In this document: one piece after another, positions 16,202-23,677 of the stretch
Position numbering within the stretch: the first letter of the stretch is position 1
Layout: each line of letters starts with the position of its first letter
Assembly (NCBI RefSeq): GCF_030517065.1
Contig: NZ_CP103950.1
Location: 1,178,001 to 1,242,000 of the forward strand
DNA length: 64,000 nt
Direction: 5' to 3'
Source: Riemerella columbina
GTDB lineage: Bacteria; Bacteroidota; Bacteroidia; Flavobacteriales; Weeksellaceae
Translations under genes and position numbers: made by a program
The notes under the pieces: model-generated
What the model saw: the letters and a program-made list of their open reading frames with translations, nothing else
What the model was told of the DNA's origin: nothing
Database searches by the model: none

Positions 16202-17230
16202 ATGAAAGACATCCGCACGCTCAGTTTAGAGGAGTTAAAAGACTATTTTGTTTCCATTGGCGAAAAACCCTTTCGTGCCAAGCAAGTTTATGATTGGCTA
16301 TGGAGCAAAAACGAGCATAGCATAGAGGATATGACCAACCTCTCTAAAGCGCTAAGAGAGAAAATAGCTCAGGATTTTAACATAAAGCCAGTGGCGGTAG
16401 ATGTTTTTCAAAAAAGTAAAGATGGCACCATCAAAAACGGCGTAAAGCTCCACGATGGACTGATGGTGGAGAGCGTTCTGATTCCTACCGAAAGCCGAAC
16501 CACAGCGTGTGTGTCCTCGCAAGTAGGCTGTTCTCTCAACTGCGAATTTTGCGCAACGGCAAAGCTGAAGCGGATGAGAAATTTAGAAGTGGCAGAGATT
16601 ATAGACCAAGTGGCACTGATAGACCAACAGAGCCAAGAATATTTTGACCGACCGCTTTCTAACATCGTGTTTATGGGTATGGGCGAGCCGATGATGAACT
16701 ATAAAAATGTAGTAGAAGCCATCAGAAAAATCACGCAGCCCGAAGGTTTGGGGATGTCCGCAAGGCGCATCACGGTTTCCACATCAGGCATTCCGAAAAT
16801 GATAAAAATGCTAGCGGATGAGGATTTAAAAGTTAAGTTAGCCCTGTCTCTTCACTCTGCAATAGAAGCCAAAAGGAATGAAATTATGCCTTTTTCCACC
16901 AAGTTTCCATTAACGGATATTTTGGAGGCGCTGCAGTATTGGTATCAAAAAACGGGCAGCATCATCACTTTGGAATATTGCATATGGAAGGGCATTAACG
17001 ATACCGATGAAGACATAAAAGCACTGATTAAATTTTGCAAAAAAGTACCCACCAAAGTCAACCTTATTGAGTATAATTCTATTGGCGAGGGGAAATACGA
17101 CCGTTCCAACCCTCAGGCAACGCAGAATTATGTGCGCCAATTGGAGAAAAATGGCATTACTGTGATGATTCGCCGCAGCCGAGGCAGCGATATTGATGCC
17201 GCTTGTGGACAGTTGGCAAATAAGTCTTAA
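16202..17230 (+). CDS. rlmN: 23S rRNA (adenine(2503)-C(2))-methyltransferase
   Basis: This 342-residue radical-SAM enzyme methylates A2503 of 23S rRNA and A37 of some tRNAs. The CxxxCxxC cluster motif is in SLNCEFCATAKLKR, preceded by SSQVGC. The region NIVFMGMGEPMMNY is the SAM-binding GGE-like motif, and the RRSRGSDIDAACGQL end contains the catalytic cysteine of the RlmN/Cfr family (AACGQL). The N-terminal helical domain (EKPFRAKQVYDWLW) is also typical. The C-terminal cysteine plus FCATA context favours RlmN over Cfr. Its stop codon abuts the end of mnmD on the other strand. Confidence 0.95.
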   Translation: MKDIRTLSLEELKDYFVSIGEKPFRAKQVYDWLWSKNEHSIEDMTNLSKALREKIAQDFNIKPVAVDVFQKSKDGTIKNGVKLHDGLMVESVLIPTESRTTACVSSQVGCSLNCEFCATAKLKRMRNLEVAEIIDQVALIDQQSQEYFDRPLSNIVFMGMGEPMMNYKNVVEAIRKITQPEGLGMSARRITVSTSGIPKMIKMLADEDLKVKLALSLHSAIEAKRNEIMPFSTKFPLTDILEALQYWYQKTGSIITLEYCIWKGINDTDEDIKALIKFCKKVPTKVNLIEYNSIGEGKYDRSNPQATQNYVRQLEKNGITVMIRRSRGSDIDAACGQLANKS

Positions 17231-17905
17231 TTATAATTTCCACGCGTTGAGCATCTCTCTTTTACCTTTTGGACCTTCCACTTTTTCCACTTTAAAATTT
17301 AAAGATTTTAGCACCCGTTGGAAACTTCCTTTAGAAGAATAGGTGGTGAGCAATCCATTGGTTGTCATTTTGTTAGCGACCATTTTTGCCAAAGGCTCTT
17401 CCCATAAATCAGGTTGTACACGAGCGCCAAAACAATCAAAATAAACCAAATCAATAGGGGGGAGTTGTAGGTTTTCTAATTCATAAAAATCGGTATTGAT
17501 TTTTGTGAGATTGAAAGAGGGGAGGATTTCCACCGCTTTTTCCCATTCCGATTGATGAATTGCGTTATTTATAGCCTCAAAACGAGAATCATTAAATAAC
17601 TCGTAATAGGCTAAATGTTTTATCTCTTCGGAATTTATAGGGTATTTTTCTAATGTAAAGTAATTAACTTGCTTTATATTTTGATTTTTCAATAAATAAT
17701 CCAGTGTTACTAAGGCATTAAGCCCTGTACCGAAACCCAATTCTAAAATATTGATTTCTGATTTTTGTATCTTTTCTATTCCGTTTTTTATAAAAACATG
17801 ATAAGCCTCTTGCATAGCCCCATGATGAGAGTGGTAGCCTTCATTTAATTCATTGATAAATAGTGTTTTAGAGCCGTCTGAGGTGGTTTTTATTTCTCTA
17901 TGCAT
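17231..17905 (-). CDS. mnmD: tRNA (mnm5s2U34) methyltransferase MnmD
   Basis: This 224-residue SAM-dependent methyltransferase corresponds to the N-terminal half of E. coli MnmC (MnmC2 activity). It methylates 5-aminomethyl-2-thiouridine at the wobble position of tRNA. Motif I is visible as INILELGFGTGLNALVTL, with FTLEKYPI after it. IDLVYFDCFGARVQPDLW is the catalytic-site motif, and the end matches the family (TYSSKGSFQRVLKSLNF, GPKGKREMLNAW). No FAD-oxidase domain is attached, as in other non-fused versions. It is convergent with rlmN with no gap, and its promoter overlaps that of ilvE. Confidence 0.92.
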   Translation of the reverse strand: MHREIKTTSDGSKTLFINELNEGYHSHHGAMQEAYHVFIKNGIEKIQKSEINILELGFGTGLNALVTLDYLLKNQNIKQVNYFTLEKYPINSEEIKHLAYYELFNDSRFEAINNAIHQSEWEKAVEILPSFNLTKINTDFYELENLQLPPIDLVYFDCFGARVQPDLWEEPLAKMVANKMTTNGLLTTYSSKGSFQRVLKSLNFKVEKVEGPKGKREMLNAWKL

Positions 17906-17918
17906 CGTAATTTTTTGG

Positions 17919-17950
17919 CGAAGATAAATTAAAAATTGCGATTTCCAAAA
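17919..17950 (-). promoter_or_regulatory. mnmD promoter, overlapping the divergent ilvE promoter
   Basis: Read on the minus strand: TTTTG (17950-17946), 19 bp spacer, TATCTTCG (17926-17919). The start codon of mnmD is 13 bp further on. The element interleaves with the ilvE promoter on the plus strand. Confidence 0.55.
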
Positions 17951-17965
17951 ATTATATTATCTTTG
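17936..17965 (+). promoter_or_regulatory. ilvE promoter
   Basis: TTG at 17936-17938, exactly 19 bp spacer, TATCTTTG at 17958-17965, a full match to TTG-N19-TAnnTTTG. The ATG follows after 24 bp. Confidence 0.75.
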
Positions 17966-17989
17966 TAAACAACGATAAAAATTTTAAAA

Positions 17990-19063
17990 ATGAAAATTAA
18001 AAAATCAGAAGATCCTCGCATTAAAAGCTTTGACCCTAACAACTTCGGTTTTGGGAATACCTTTATAGACCATATGGTAATTTGTCGGTACGAAAACGGC
18101 GCTTGGGGCGAGCCAGAATTGATGCCTTACGGTCCGTTGGGCTTTACCCCAGCTATGATGGGCGTTAATTATGGACAAGCTTGTTTTGAAGGGATGAAAG
18201 CTTATAAAGATGCTCAGGGCGAGGTCTTTTTATTTCGTCCAGAAAAAAACTTTGCAAGGATGAATAAATCAGCGAAGAGATTGGCTATTCCAGAGCTTCC
18301 AGAATCGGTGTTTATGAACGGACTGAAAGCCTTGATAGATATGGATAGAGATTGGATCCCTAATGGTAAAGACACTTCGCTATACATTCGCCCTGTGCTA
18401 TTTGCGACAGAAGAGGCGCTAAAAGCACGGATTGCCAACCAATATATGTTCGCTATTGTGGCAACACCTGCCAAGTCTTATTATAATGAACCTGTTTCGG
18501 TTAAAATTGCAGATTATTACTCTCGCGCAGCCAGTGGTGGCGTGGGTTCTGCCAAGGCGGCGGGGAACTATGCAGCCTCTTTTTATCCTACCAAATTAGC
18601 CAATGAGGAAGGCTATGAGCAAATCATTTGGACAGATGATGCCACCCACGAATATTTTGAAGAAAGTGGAACGATGAATGTCTTTGTAAGAATCAATGAT
18701 ACCATTTTTACGCCGCCAACTTCGGATAAAATTTTAGATGGCGTTACCCGCGACAGCTTTATCCAATTGGCGAAAAACAACAGCATAGAAGTGAAAGTAG
18801 AGCCTGTTAGTGTGAAGGCAGTGGTAGAAGCGCACCGCCAAGGCACGCTGAAGGAAGTTTGGGGCGTGGGAACTGCCGTGGTGCTTAGCGTATTCCAAGC
18901 ATTGGGTTACAAAGATGAAAAGTTGCAATTACCACAATTGAGCGATGAGGAAAGCTTTGCCGTAAAACTCAAAAATCAATTGGTGGGCATCCAAACCAAT
19001 CAGTTGGAGGATCCTTTCGGATGGCGCCAAAAAGTGGAAAAAGGCTTTGTAGATACTTTATAA
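17990..19063 (+). CDS. ilvE: Branched-chain amino acid aminotransferase
   Basis: This class IV PLP aminotransferase interconverts Leu/Ile/Val and their 2-keto acids. It has 357 residues, the length of the long (group II, eukaryotic-like) BCAT form. Features are GVNYGQACFEGMKAYKD, LYIRPVLFATEE, the PLP lysine in GVGSAKAAGNYAASF, EYFEESGTMNVFV and ILDGVTRDSFIQLA, and the C-terminal GTAVVLS phosphate-binding region. The family's CxxC redox pair is not evident. It is monocistronic with its own promoter and terminator. It should not be confused with the lysine-less class IV protein at 0.8 kb. Confidence 0.94.
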   Translation: MKIKKSEDPRIKSFDPNNFGFGNTFIDHMVICRYENGAWGEPELMPYGPLGFTPAMMGVNYGQACFEGMKAYKDAQGEVFLFRPEKNFARMNKSAKRLAIPELPESVFMNGLKALIDMDRDWIPNGKDTSLYIRPVLFATEEALKARIANQYMFAIVATPAKSYYNEPVSVKIADYYSRAASGGVGSAKAAGNYAASFYPTKLANEEGYEQIIWTDDATHEYFEESGTMNVFVRINDTIFTPPTSDKILDGVTRDSFIQLAKNNSIEVKVEPVSVKAVVEAHRQGTLKEVWGVGTAVVLSVFQALGYKDEKLQLPQLSDEESFAVKLKNQLVGIQTNQLEDPFGWRQKVEKGFVDTL

Positions 19064-19091
19064 ATCGTATTTTTGGTCAAATATAAACAGC

Positions 19092-19123
19092 AAAACCGAG
19101 GCGGTCATTCTCGGTTTTGTTTT
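19092..19123 (+). terminator. Terminator after ilvE
   Basis: AAAACCGAG (19092-19100) pairs with CTCGGTTTT (19110-19118), followed by GTTTTA. Confidence 0.8.
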
Positions 19124-19145
19124 AATATAAAAGGCGATAGTTGAG

Positions 19146-19661
19146 ATGAAATTGAGGTTTTATAGTTGGATAATTTTAGGGATGATGCTCCACTGTCAGC
19201 ACCAGCCCGAAGTGCATTTACCAATGAATACACCCACTGAAAACCAAGATATAATCCGCTCTCAAAAGCGTTCCAAACATCAGAACGAAATAGAGCGACA
19301 GCAAATAGAAGCGTGGATAAAACAACAAAATCAGCCGTTTTATCCTATGGGGCTTAACTATTGGATAGATGTTCCTCAACTTTCTGAGAGAGCGCAAAAG
19401 CCGCTCAACACGCCGGTCTCTTACGAATATGAAATTTATGACTTTGAGGAGGGTAAAATTTACTCCAAACCAAAGGTAGTCACACAGCAAATTTTAGGGA
19501 AATACCAAGAATTAAAAGCCGTAGAAGATGCCGTGAGATACCTAAAACCACAAGAAAAAGCCACACTTTTAATACCTTCGGTTTTAGCGTTTGGGACTTA
19601 TGGCGATGGCGATAAAATCTCTGGCGATATGCCGATGATCATTAAACTTAAAATGAATTAA
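19146..19661 (+). CDS. gldI: GldI-like FKBP-type lipoprotein (gliding motility associated)
   Basis: This 171-residue predicted lipoprotein has a signal segment with lipobox MLHC (Cys17). The C-terminal half matches the FKBP-like domain of flavobacterial GldI proteins: VSYEYEIYDFEEGKIYS, then [36 protein letters not shown] ending in a MIIKLKMN strand. GldI-type lipoproteins are required for gliding motility and type IX secretion in Flavobacterium and may assist folding of envelope proteins. The domain here is divergent, and whether it has prolyl isomerase activity is unclear. It lies 12 bp upstream of a double PPIase gene, clearly one operon. The symbol rests on family likeness and context. 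Confidence 0.7.
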   Translation: MKLRFYSWIILGMMLHCQHQPEVHLPMNTPTENQDIIRSQKRSKHQNEIERQQIEAWIKQQNQPFYPMGLNYWIDVPQLSERAQKPLNTPVSYEYEIYDFEEGKIYSKPKVVTQQILGKYQELKAVEDAVRYLKPQEKATLLIPSVLAFGTYGDGDKISGDMPMIIKLKMN

Positions 19662-19673
19662 ACTTGATAAACA

Positions 19674-20756
19674 ATGAAAAAAATCTTATTTTTGTGCCTT
19701 GCGTTTGGCGCACTGATTTCACTAACCAATTGTAATCCAATATACAAAAAAATGAACTTAGACAAAGAATTTTACAATGCCTTACCAGATGGCGTTTATG
19801 CTAAAATGGAAACCTCAAAAGGGGATATGATTATCCAGTTTTTTGACCAAGAATCTCCAGTTACAGTAGCCAATTTCGTGGGCTTAGCACAGGGGACTAT
19901 AGACAACAAAGCCAAGAAAAAAGGAGAACCTTATTATAACGGCATTATTTTCCACAGGGTGATTAAAGATTTTATGATCCAAGGTGGCGACCCTACTGGA
20001 ACGGGTATGGGCGACCCTGGCTACAAATTTGATGATGAAAAAAACAATCTAAAACACGAGGGCAAAGGCTTCTTATCTATGGCAAACTCTGGACCTAACA
20101 CCAATGGTTCTCAGTTTTTCATCACAGAAGTGGCTACACCGTGGTTAGACGGCAAACACACCATTTTCGGTAAAGTGGTAAAAGGTTTAGAAGTTATTGA
20201 TGCCATTGCCAATGTAGAAAAAGGTGCTCAGGATAAACCGAAAGAAGATGTAGTGATTAAAAACATTGAAATCTTTACCAAAGGAGAGGTTTACAAACAC
20301 TACGATGCCGCTAAGATTTTCAACGAAGGTAAAGTGAAAATCCAAGAGCAAAATAAAGCCTACGAAGCCAAAAAGGCAGCCGAAGAAGCTAAAAAATTAG
20401 AAGCTCTAAAAGAAGGAATGACCACTACCAATAGCGGTTTAATGTACAAAATAACGCAGTCTACCAACGGTGCTTCACCAAAGGCTGGCGATATGGTAGC
20501 GGTACACTACGCTGGCAGATTGGTAACCGGTCAAGAGTTTGATAATTCATTCAAAAGAGGCGAGCCTATTGAGTTTCCAGTGGGAACAGGGCGCGTGATT
20601 AAAGGTTGGGATGAAGGTATTATGCTCCTTAAAGAAGGTGAAAAAGCCACCCTTTTAATTCCATCAGATTTGGCGTATGGACAGAGAGGTGCTGGTGGCG
20701 TTATTCCACCAAATGCCACCCTTATTTTTGATGTGGAATTAGTCAAAATCAAATAA
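19674..20756 (+). CDS. Dual-domain peptidyl-prolyl isomerase lipoprotein (cyclophilin plus FKBP)
   Basis: This 360-residue protein fuses two unrelated prolyl isomerase domains. After a lipoprotein signal (lipobox LTNC, Cys20) comes a cyclophilin domain (about residues 40-200: [51 protein letters not shown]). A charged coiled linker follows ([18 protein letters not shown]), then an FKBP domain (about 265-360: [62 protein letters not shown]). The catalytic Arg/Phe/Gln of cyclophilin and the FKBP Tyr/Asp/Trp set are present. It is expected to be anchored in the envelope and to assist folding of exported proteins. The architecture is known as a cyclophilin-FKBP dual immunophilin in flavobacteria. 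Confidence 0.93.
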   Translation: MKKILFLCLAFGALISLTNCNPIYKKMNLDKEFYNALPDGVYAKMETSKGDMIIQFFDQESPVTVANFVGLAQGTIDNKAKKKGEPYYNGIIFHRVIKDFMIQGGDPTGTGMGDPGYKFDDEKNNLKHEGKGFLSMANSGPNTNGSQFFITEVATPWLDGKHTIFGKVVKGLEVIDAIANVEKGAQDKPKEDVVIKNIEIFTKGEVYKHYDAAKIFNEGKVKIQEQNKAYEAKKAAEEAKKLEALKEGMTTTNSGLMYKITQSTNGASPKAGDMVAVHYAGRLVTGQEFDNSFKRGEPIEFPVGTGRVIKGWDEGIMLLKEGEKATLLIPSDLAYGQRGAGGVIPPNATLIFDVELVKIK

Positions 20757-20775
20757 AAATATCATAATTGATAGT

Positions 20776-20808
20776 AAAAAAGCCTCTGTATCAACGGAGG
20801 CTTTTCTT
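20776..20808. terminator. Bidirectional terminator between PPIase and ion channel genes
   Basis: AAAAGCCTC (20778-20786) pairs with GAGGCTTTT (20797-20805), with A and T runs on either side, between two convergent genes. Confidence 0.85.
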
Positions 20809-20810
20809 AT

Positions 20811-21644
20811 TTAAGGCTGAAGATGGATGCGCTCGCCGCATTGTTTGCAATATCTGGCATCGGCATCGTGGTCGTTATTGCCACATCTGGGGCATTCGTT
20901 ATGATGAGAAGCTTTGGTTTTAAATTCGGAAGTGACAATCCCTGTCGGCACGGCAATAATGCTGTAACCGCAGAGCATCAGCACCACAGAAAGAAATTGC
21001 CCGAGCGGCGTTACGGGAGAAATATCGCCATAGCCCACTGTCGTCAGCGTAACCACTGCCCAATAAATACTGGTTGGGATGTCCACAAAGCCATTTTTGC
21101 CGCCTTCCACCACATACATCAGAGAGCCCACCAGCACCACAATCACGATGATGAACAGCATAAAAATATAAATCTTCCGAGAGCTTCTTTTCAAAGCCAA
21201 AACAATATACCGTCCATCTTTCATATAATCCATCAGGTTGAGAATTCTAAAAACCCTCAAAATCCTAAGCAAGCGGATAATCATAAAGAATTTAACGAAA
21301 GGAAACAGCAAACTCAGAAAAAACGGCACAATGGAGAGGAAATCTATAATCCCCATAAAGCTCAGAATATACGCCCGCTTATTCCTTACCGTGATGATTC
21401 TCAGGATGTATTCTATACTAAACAAAATGGAAATAATCCATTCTATGCAGAGAAAAATAGCGTGGTATTTTCGGTCTACAGCGCTCAAACTTTCTAAAAT
21501 AATGGTGAGCGTACTGATGATGATAAGAATGAGCAAAACAATATCAAAAGTCTTACCCATAGGCGTATCTGCCGCATAGATGATTCTAAATAATTTCCTC
21601 CGCCAACCTTGGGCAGGGTGCAGTCTACTCTCTTGTTTTGACAT
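20811..21644 (-). CDS. Voltage-gated-type potassium channel with C-terminal zinc ribbon
   Basis: This 277-residue six-transmembrane ion transport protein has S1-S3 at residues about 30-110. An S4-like helix carries regularly spaced arginines (IIRLLRILRVFRIL). The pore loop has the potassium selectivity filter VVTLTTVGYGDISP, followed by S6 (FLSVVLMLCGYSIIAVPTGIV). The tail is a short CxxC...CxxC zinc ribbon (CPRCGNNDHDADARYCKQCGERI) instead of an RCK domain. It should be a homotetrameric inner-membrane K+ channel. How the zinc ribbon affects gating is unknown. It is convergent with the PPIase gene and shares its terminator. Confidence 0.9.
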   Translation of the reverse strand: MSKQESRLHPAQGWRRKLFRIIYAADTPMGKTFDIVLLILIIISTLTIILESLSAVDRKYHAIFLCIEWIISILFSIEYILRIITVRNKRAYILSFMGIIDFLSIVPFFLSLLFPFVKFFMIIRLLRILRVFRILNLMDYMKDGRYIVLALKRSSRKIYIFMLFIIVIVVLVGSLMYVVEGGKNGFVDIPTSIYWAVVTLTTVGYGDISPVTPLGQFLSVVLMLCGYSIIAVPTGIVTSEFKTKASHHNECPRCGNNDHDADARYCKQCGERIHLQP

Positions 21645-21729
21645 CTTTTGGTGTTTTATACAAAAGGCGAAAATAAGAAAATTAAATAATAATGCTTAAA
21701 TTCGTGGCTTATTTATAGGATTTACCGCG

Positions 21730-22827
21730 ATGAATATTAAAGAATTTTTATCTCAACTGAACACTTTGGTACCGCTGGCACAGGCGGAAAGTTTTGACAA
21801 TGTAGGTTTGCTCTGTGGCAACCCAAACCGAGAGGTGGAGAGCATCCTAATCGCCCACGACGCCTTGGAAACCGTGATTGAGGAAGCCATAAACATAAAA
21901 GCCAATGTGGTGGTGGTTTTTCATCCGATTATTTTCTCTGGGCTCAAGTCTATCACGGGCAAAAATTATGTGGAACGGAGCGTGATGAAAGCGCTGGAAA
22001 ATAAGATAGCCATCATTGCCATACACACGGCTTTAGATAATGATTTCTTGGGTGTTAATTATAGAATAGGGCAGGTGCTGGGCTTGCAGAATTTAAAAAC
22101 TTTAATGCCGAAAACGCAAGATTTATATCAATTGTCGGTTTATGTGCCTAAGGACAATGCCGCTGCCGTGGAGCAAGCACTTTTTGAGGCTGGAGCAGGG
22201 CAAATTGGGTTTTATGATGAATGCCGTTTCAGTATTTCGGGGCAGGGTACTTTTCGCCCAAAACAGGGCGCTCAGCCTTATATTGGCAGTGTAAATGAAA
22301 GAACAGAGGTGGAAGAAATAATGCTCTCGGTCATCTTTGAAAAATATAAGAAAAGTAACATCATCACCGCGATGAAACAAGCCCACCCTTACGAAGAAGT
22401 AGCCTATCAAATCTACGCCTTAGAAAACGAAAATCAGTATTTGGGCTTAGGGCAATATGGTGAATGGCAAACACCACTTTCGGAACCTGATTTTTTGAAT
22501 TTGCTCAAAGAAAAGTTTAATTTGAAAGTCATTAAACACTCTCCAACCTTGGGGAAAACGATCCAGCGCGTGGCTATGTTGGGGGGGAGTGGCGCAGATG
22601 GCATCAAGGCGGCTATGGCTCAGAATTGTGATGCTTATATCACTGCAGACCTCAAATACCACGACTTCTACCAAGCCGAAAACCAAATCTTATTATGCGA
22701 CATCGGTCATTTTGAATCTGAACAATTTGTTGTTCAACAATTATTTGAAATTTTATCAGAAAATTTTACTAAATTTGCAATTTCAAAGACAACCCAAAAT
22801 ACTAACCCAGTAAACTATTTTATATAA
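21730..22827 (+). CDS. Nif3-like dinuclear metal center protein
   Basis: This 365-residue NIF3/YbgI/YqfO-type protein has metal-binding motifs at the two ends: AESFDNVGLLCGNP, VVVFHPIIF and AIHTALDND N-terminally, and YITADLKYHDFYQAE then DIGHFESEQ C-terminally. The central insertion (about residues 130-235) is the PII/CutA-like domain of the long YqfO form (QLSVYVPKDNAAAVEQALF, HPYEEVAYQIY). It forms toroidal hexamers in relatives, and the biochemical role is unsettled (GTP cyclohydrolase-like in some). It is followed after 3 bp by the coiled-coil/zinc-ribbon-type gene, a pairing common in Bacteroidota and other phyla. Confidence 0.92.
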   Translation: MNIKEFLSQLNTLVPLAQAESFDNVGLLCGNPNREVESILIAHDALETVIEEAINIKANVVVVFHPIIFSGLKSITGKNYVERSVMKALENKIAIIAIHTALDNDFLGVNYRIGQVLGLQNLKTLMPKTQDLYQLSVYVPKDNAAAVEQALFEAGAGQIGFYDECRFSISGQGTFRPKQGAQPYIGSVNERTEVEEIMLSVIFEKYKKSNIITAMKQAHPYEEVAYQIYALENENQYLGLGQYGEWQTPLSEPDFLNLLKEKFNLKVIKHSPTLGKTIQRVAMLGGSGADGIKAAMAQNCDAYITADLKYHDFYQAENQILLCDIGHFESEQFVVQQLFEILSENFTKFAISKTTQNTNPVNYFI

Positions 22828-22830
22828 AAT

Positions 22831-23610
22831 ATGGCTAAGAAAGTAAATGACATTTCTGTAGAAGAGAAACTAAGAGCGCTCTATGACTTACAGTTTATAG
22901 ATTCGCGTTTAGATGAAATAAGAAATACCAGAGGCGAGCTCCCAATTGAGGTAGAAGATTTGGAAAATGAAATAGAAGGGCTTAACAAAAGAGCCGAAAA
23001 ATTTGCTCAAGATATTAAAGATCAAGAAGTTGAGATTAAAAATAAAAAAGAACTTATTAACCACGCCCAAGGGCTGATGGAGAAATATAAATCTCAGCAA
23101 GATAATGTAAGAAATAACAAAGAGTTTGAAGCGCTTGCCAAAGAAATTGAATATCAAGATTTAGAAATTCAATTGGCGGAGAAGAAAATCAAAGAATTTG
23201 GAGCTAAAAAAGACTTCAAAACGGAGAACCTTAACCAGCTGAAAGCCAAAATAGAAGAACTCCAGAACCACCTTAATTATAAAAAAGAAGAGTTAGAAAA
23301 TCTGATTGCAGAAACGCAAAAAGAAGAAGAGTTCTTAACTCAGAAATCTGAAGAATTTGCAAGCAAAATAGACCAAAGACTTTTGGCTTCTTACCAAAGA
23401 ATCAGAAAAGGTTCATCTAACGGTTTGGCTGTGGTAGGCATAGAAAGAGGCGCGCCTAAGGGGTCTTATTTTACCATTCCACCACAAAAACAAATGGAAA
23501 TTGCCCAAAGAAAGAAAATCATTATTGATGAACATTCTGGGAAAATTTTAGTAGATGATGATTTGGTGATGGAAGAAAATGAAAAAATGAAAGACATCAT
23601 CAAATTTTAA
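22831..23610 (+). CDS. Coiled-coil protein of the C4 zinc-ribbon family, zinc ligands lost
   Basis: In this 259-residue protein, residues about 10-185 form a long antiparallel coiled coil, rich in Lys/Glu/Gln with heptad spacing. The C-terminal 60 residues correspond to the C4-type zinc ribbon (CdsZ-type, YacP/Nif3-associated family): RIRKGSSNGLAVVGIERGAPKGSYFTIPPQKQ, then KIIIDEHSGKILVDDD. Where the family usually has CxGC and CxxCGRIL, this protein has GAPKGS and IDEHSGKIL, so all four cysteines are missing. The fold seems kept without zinc. It is cotranscribed with the Nif3-like gene. The coiled coil suggests nucleic-acid or partner binding; no enzymatic function is known. Confidence 0.8.
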   Translation: MAKKVNDISVEEKLRALYDLQFIDSRLDEIRNTRGELPIEVEDLENEIEGLNKRAEKFAQDIKDQEVEIKNKKELINHAQGLMEKYKSQQDNVRNNKEFEALAKEIEYQDLEIQLAEKKIKEFGAKKDFKTENLNQLKAKIEELQNHLNYKKEELENLIAETQKEEEFLTQKSEEFASKIDQRLLASYQRIRKGSSNGLAVVGIERGAPKGSYFTIPPQKQMEIAQRKKIIIDEHSGKILVDDDLVMEENEKMKDIIKF

Positions 23611-23619
23611 AAAAAATAT

Positions 23620-23654
23620 CAAAAAAGTCCGCCTTATTGAGCGGATTTTTTTAT
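23620..23654 (+). terminator. Terminator after the Nif3 operon
   Basis: TCCGC (23628-23632) pairs with GCGGA (23641-23645) around a CTTATTGA-type loop, flanked by A and T runs. Confidence 0.75.
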
Positions 23655-23677
23655 TTTAGCCCATAAATTAAACAACT

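Noticed and set aside
20823-21497. 224-codon frame antisense to the potassium channel gene
   Set aside because: Histidine/asparagine-rich composition is the antisense image of the channel's helices; no start signals.
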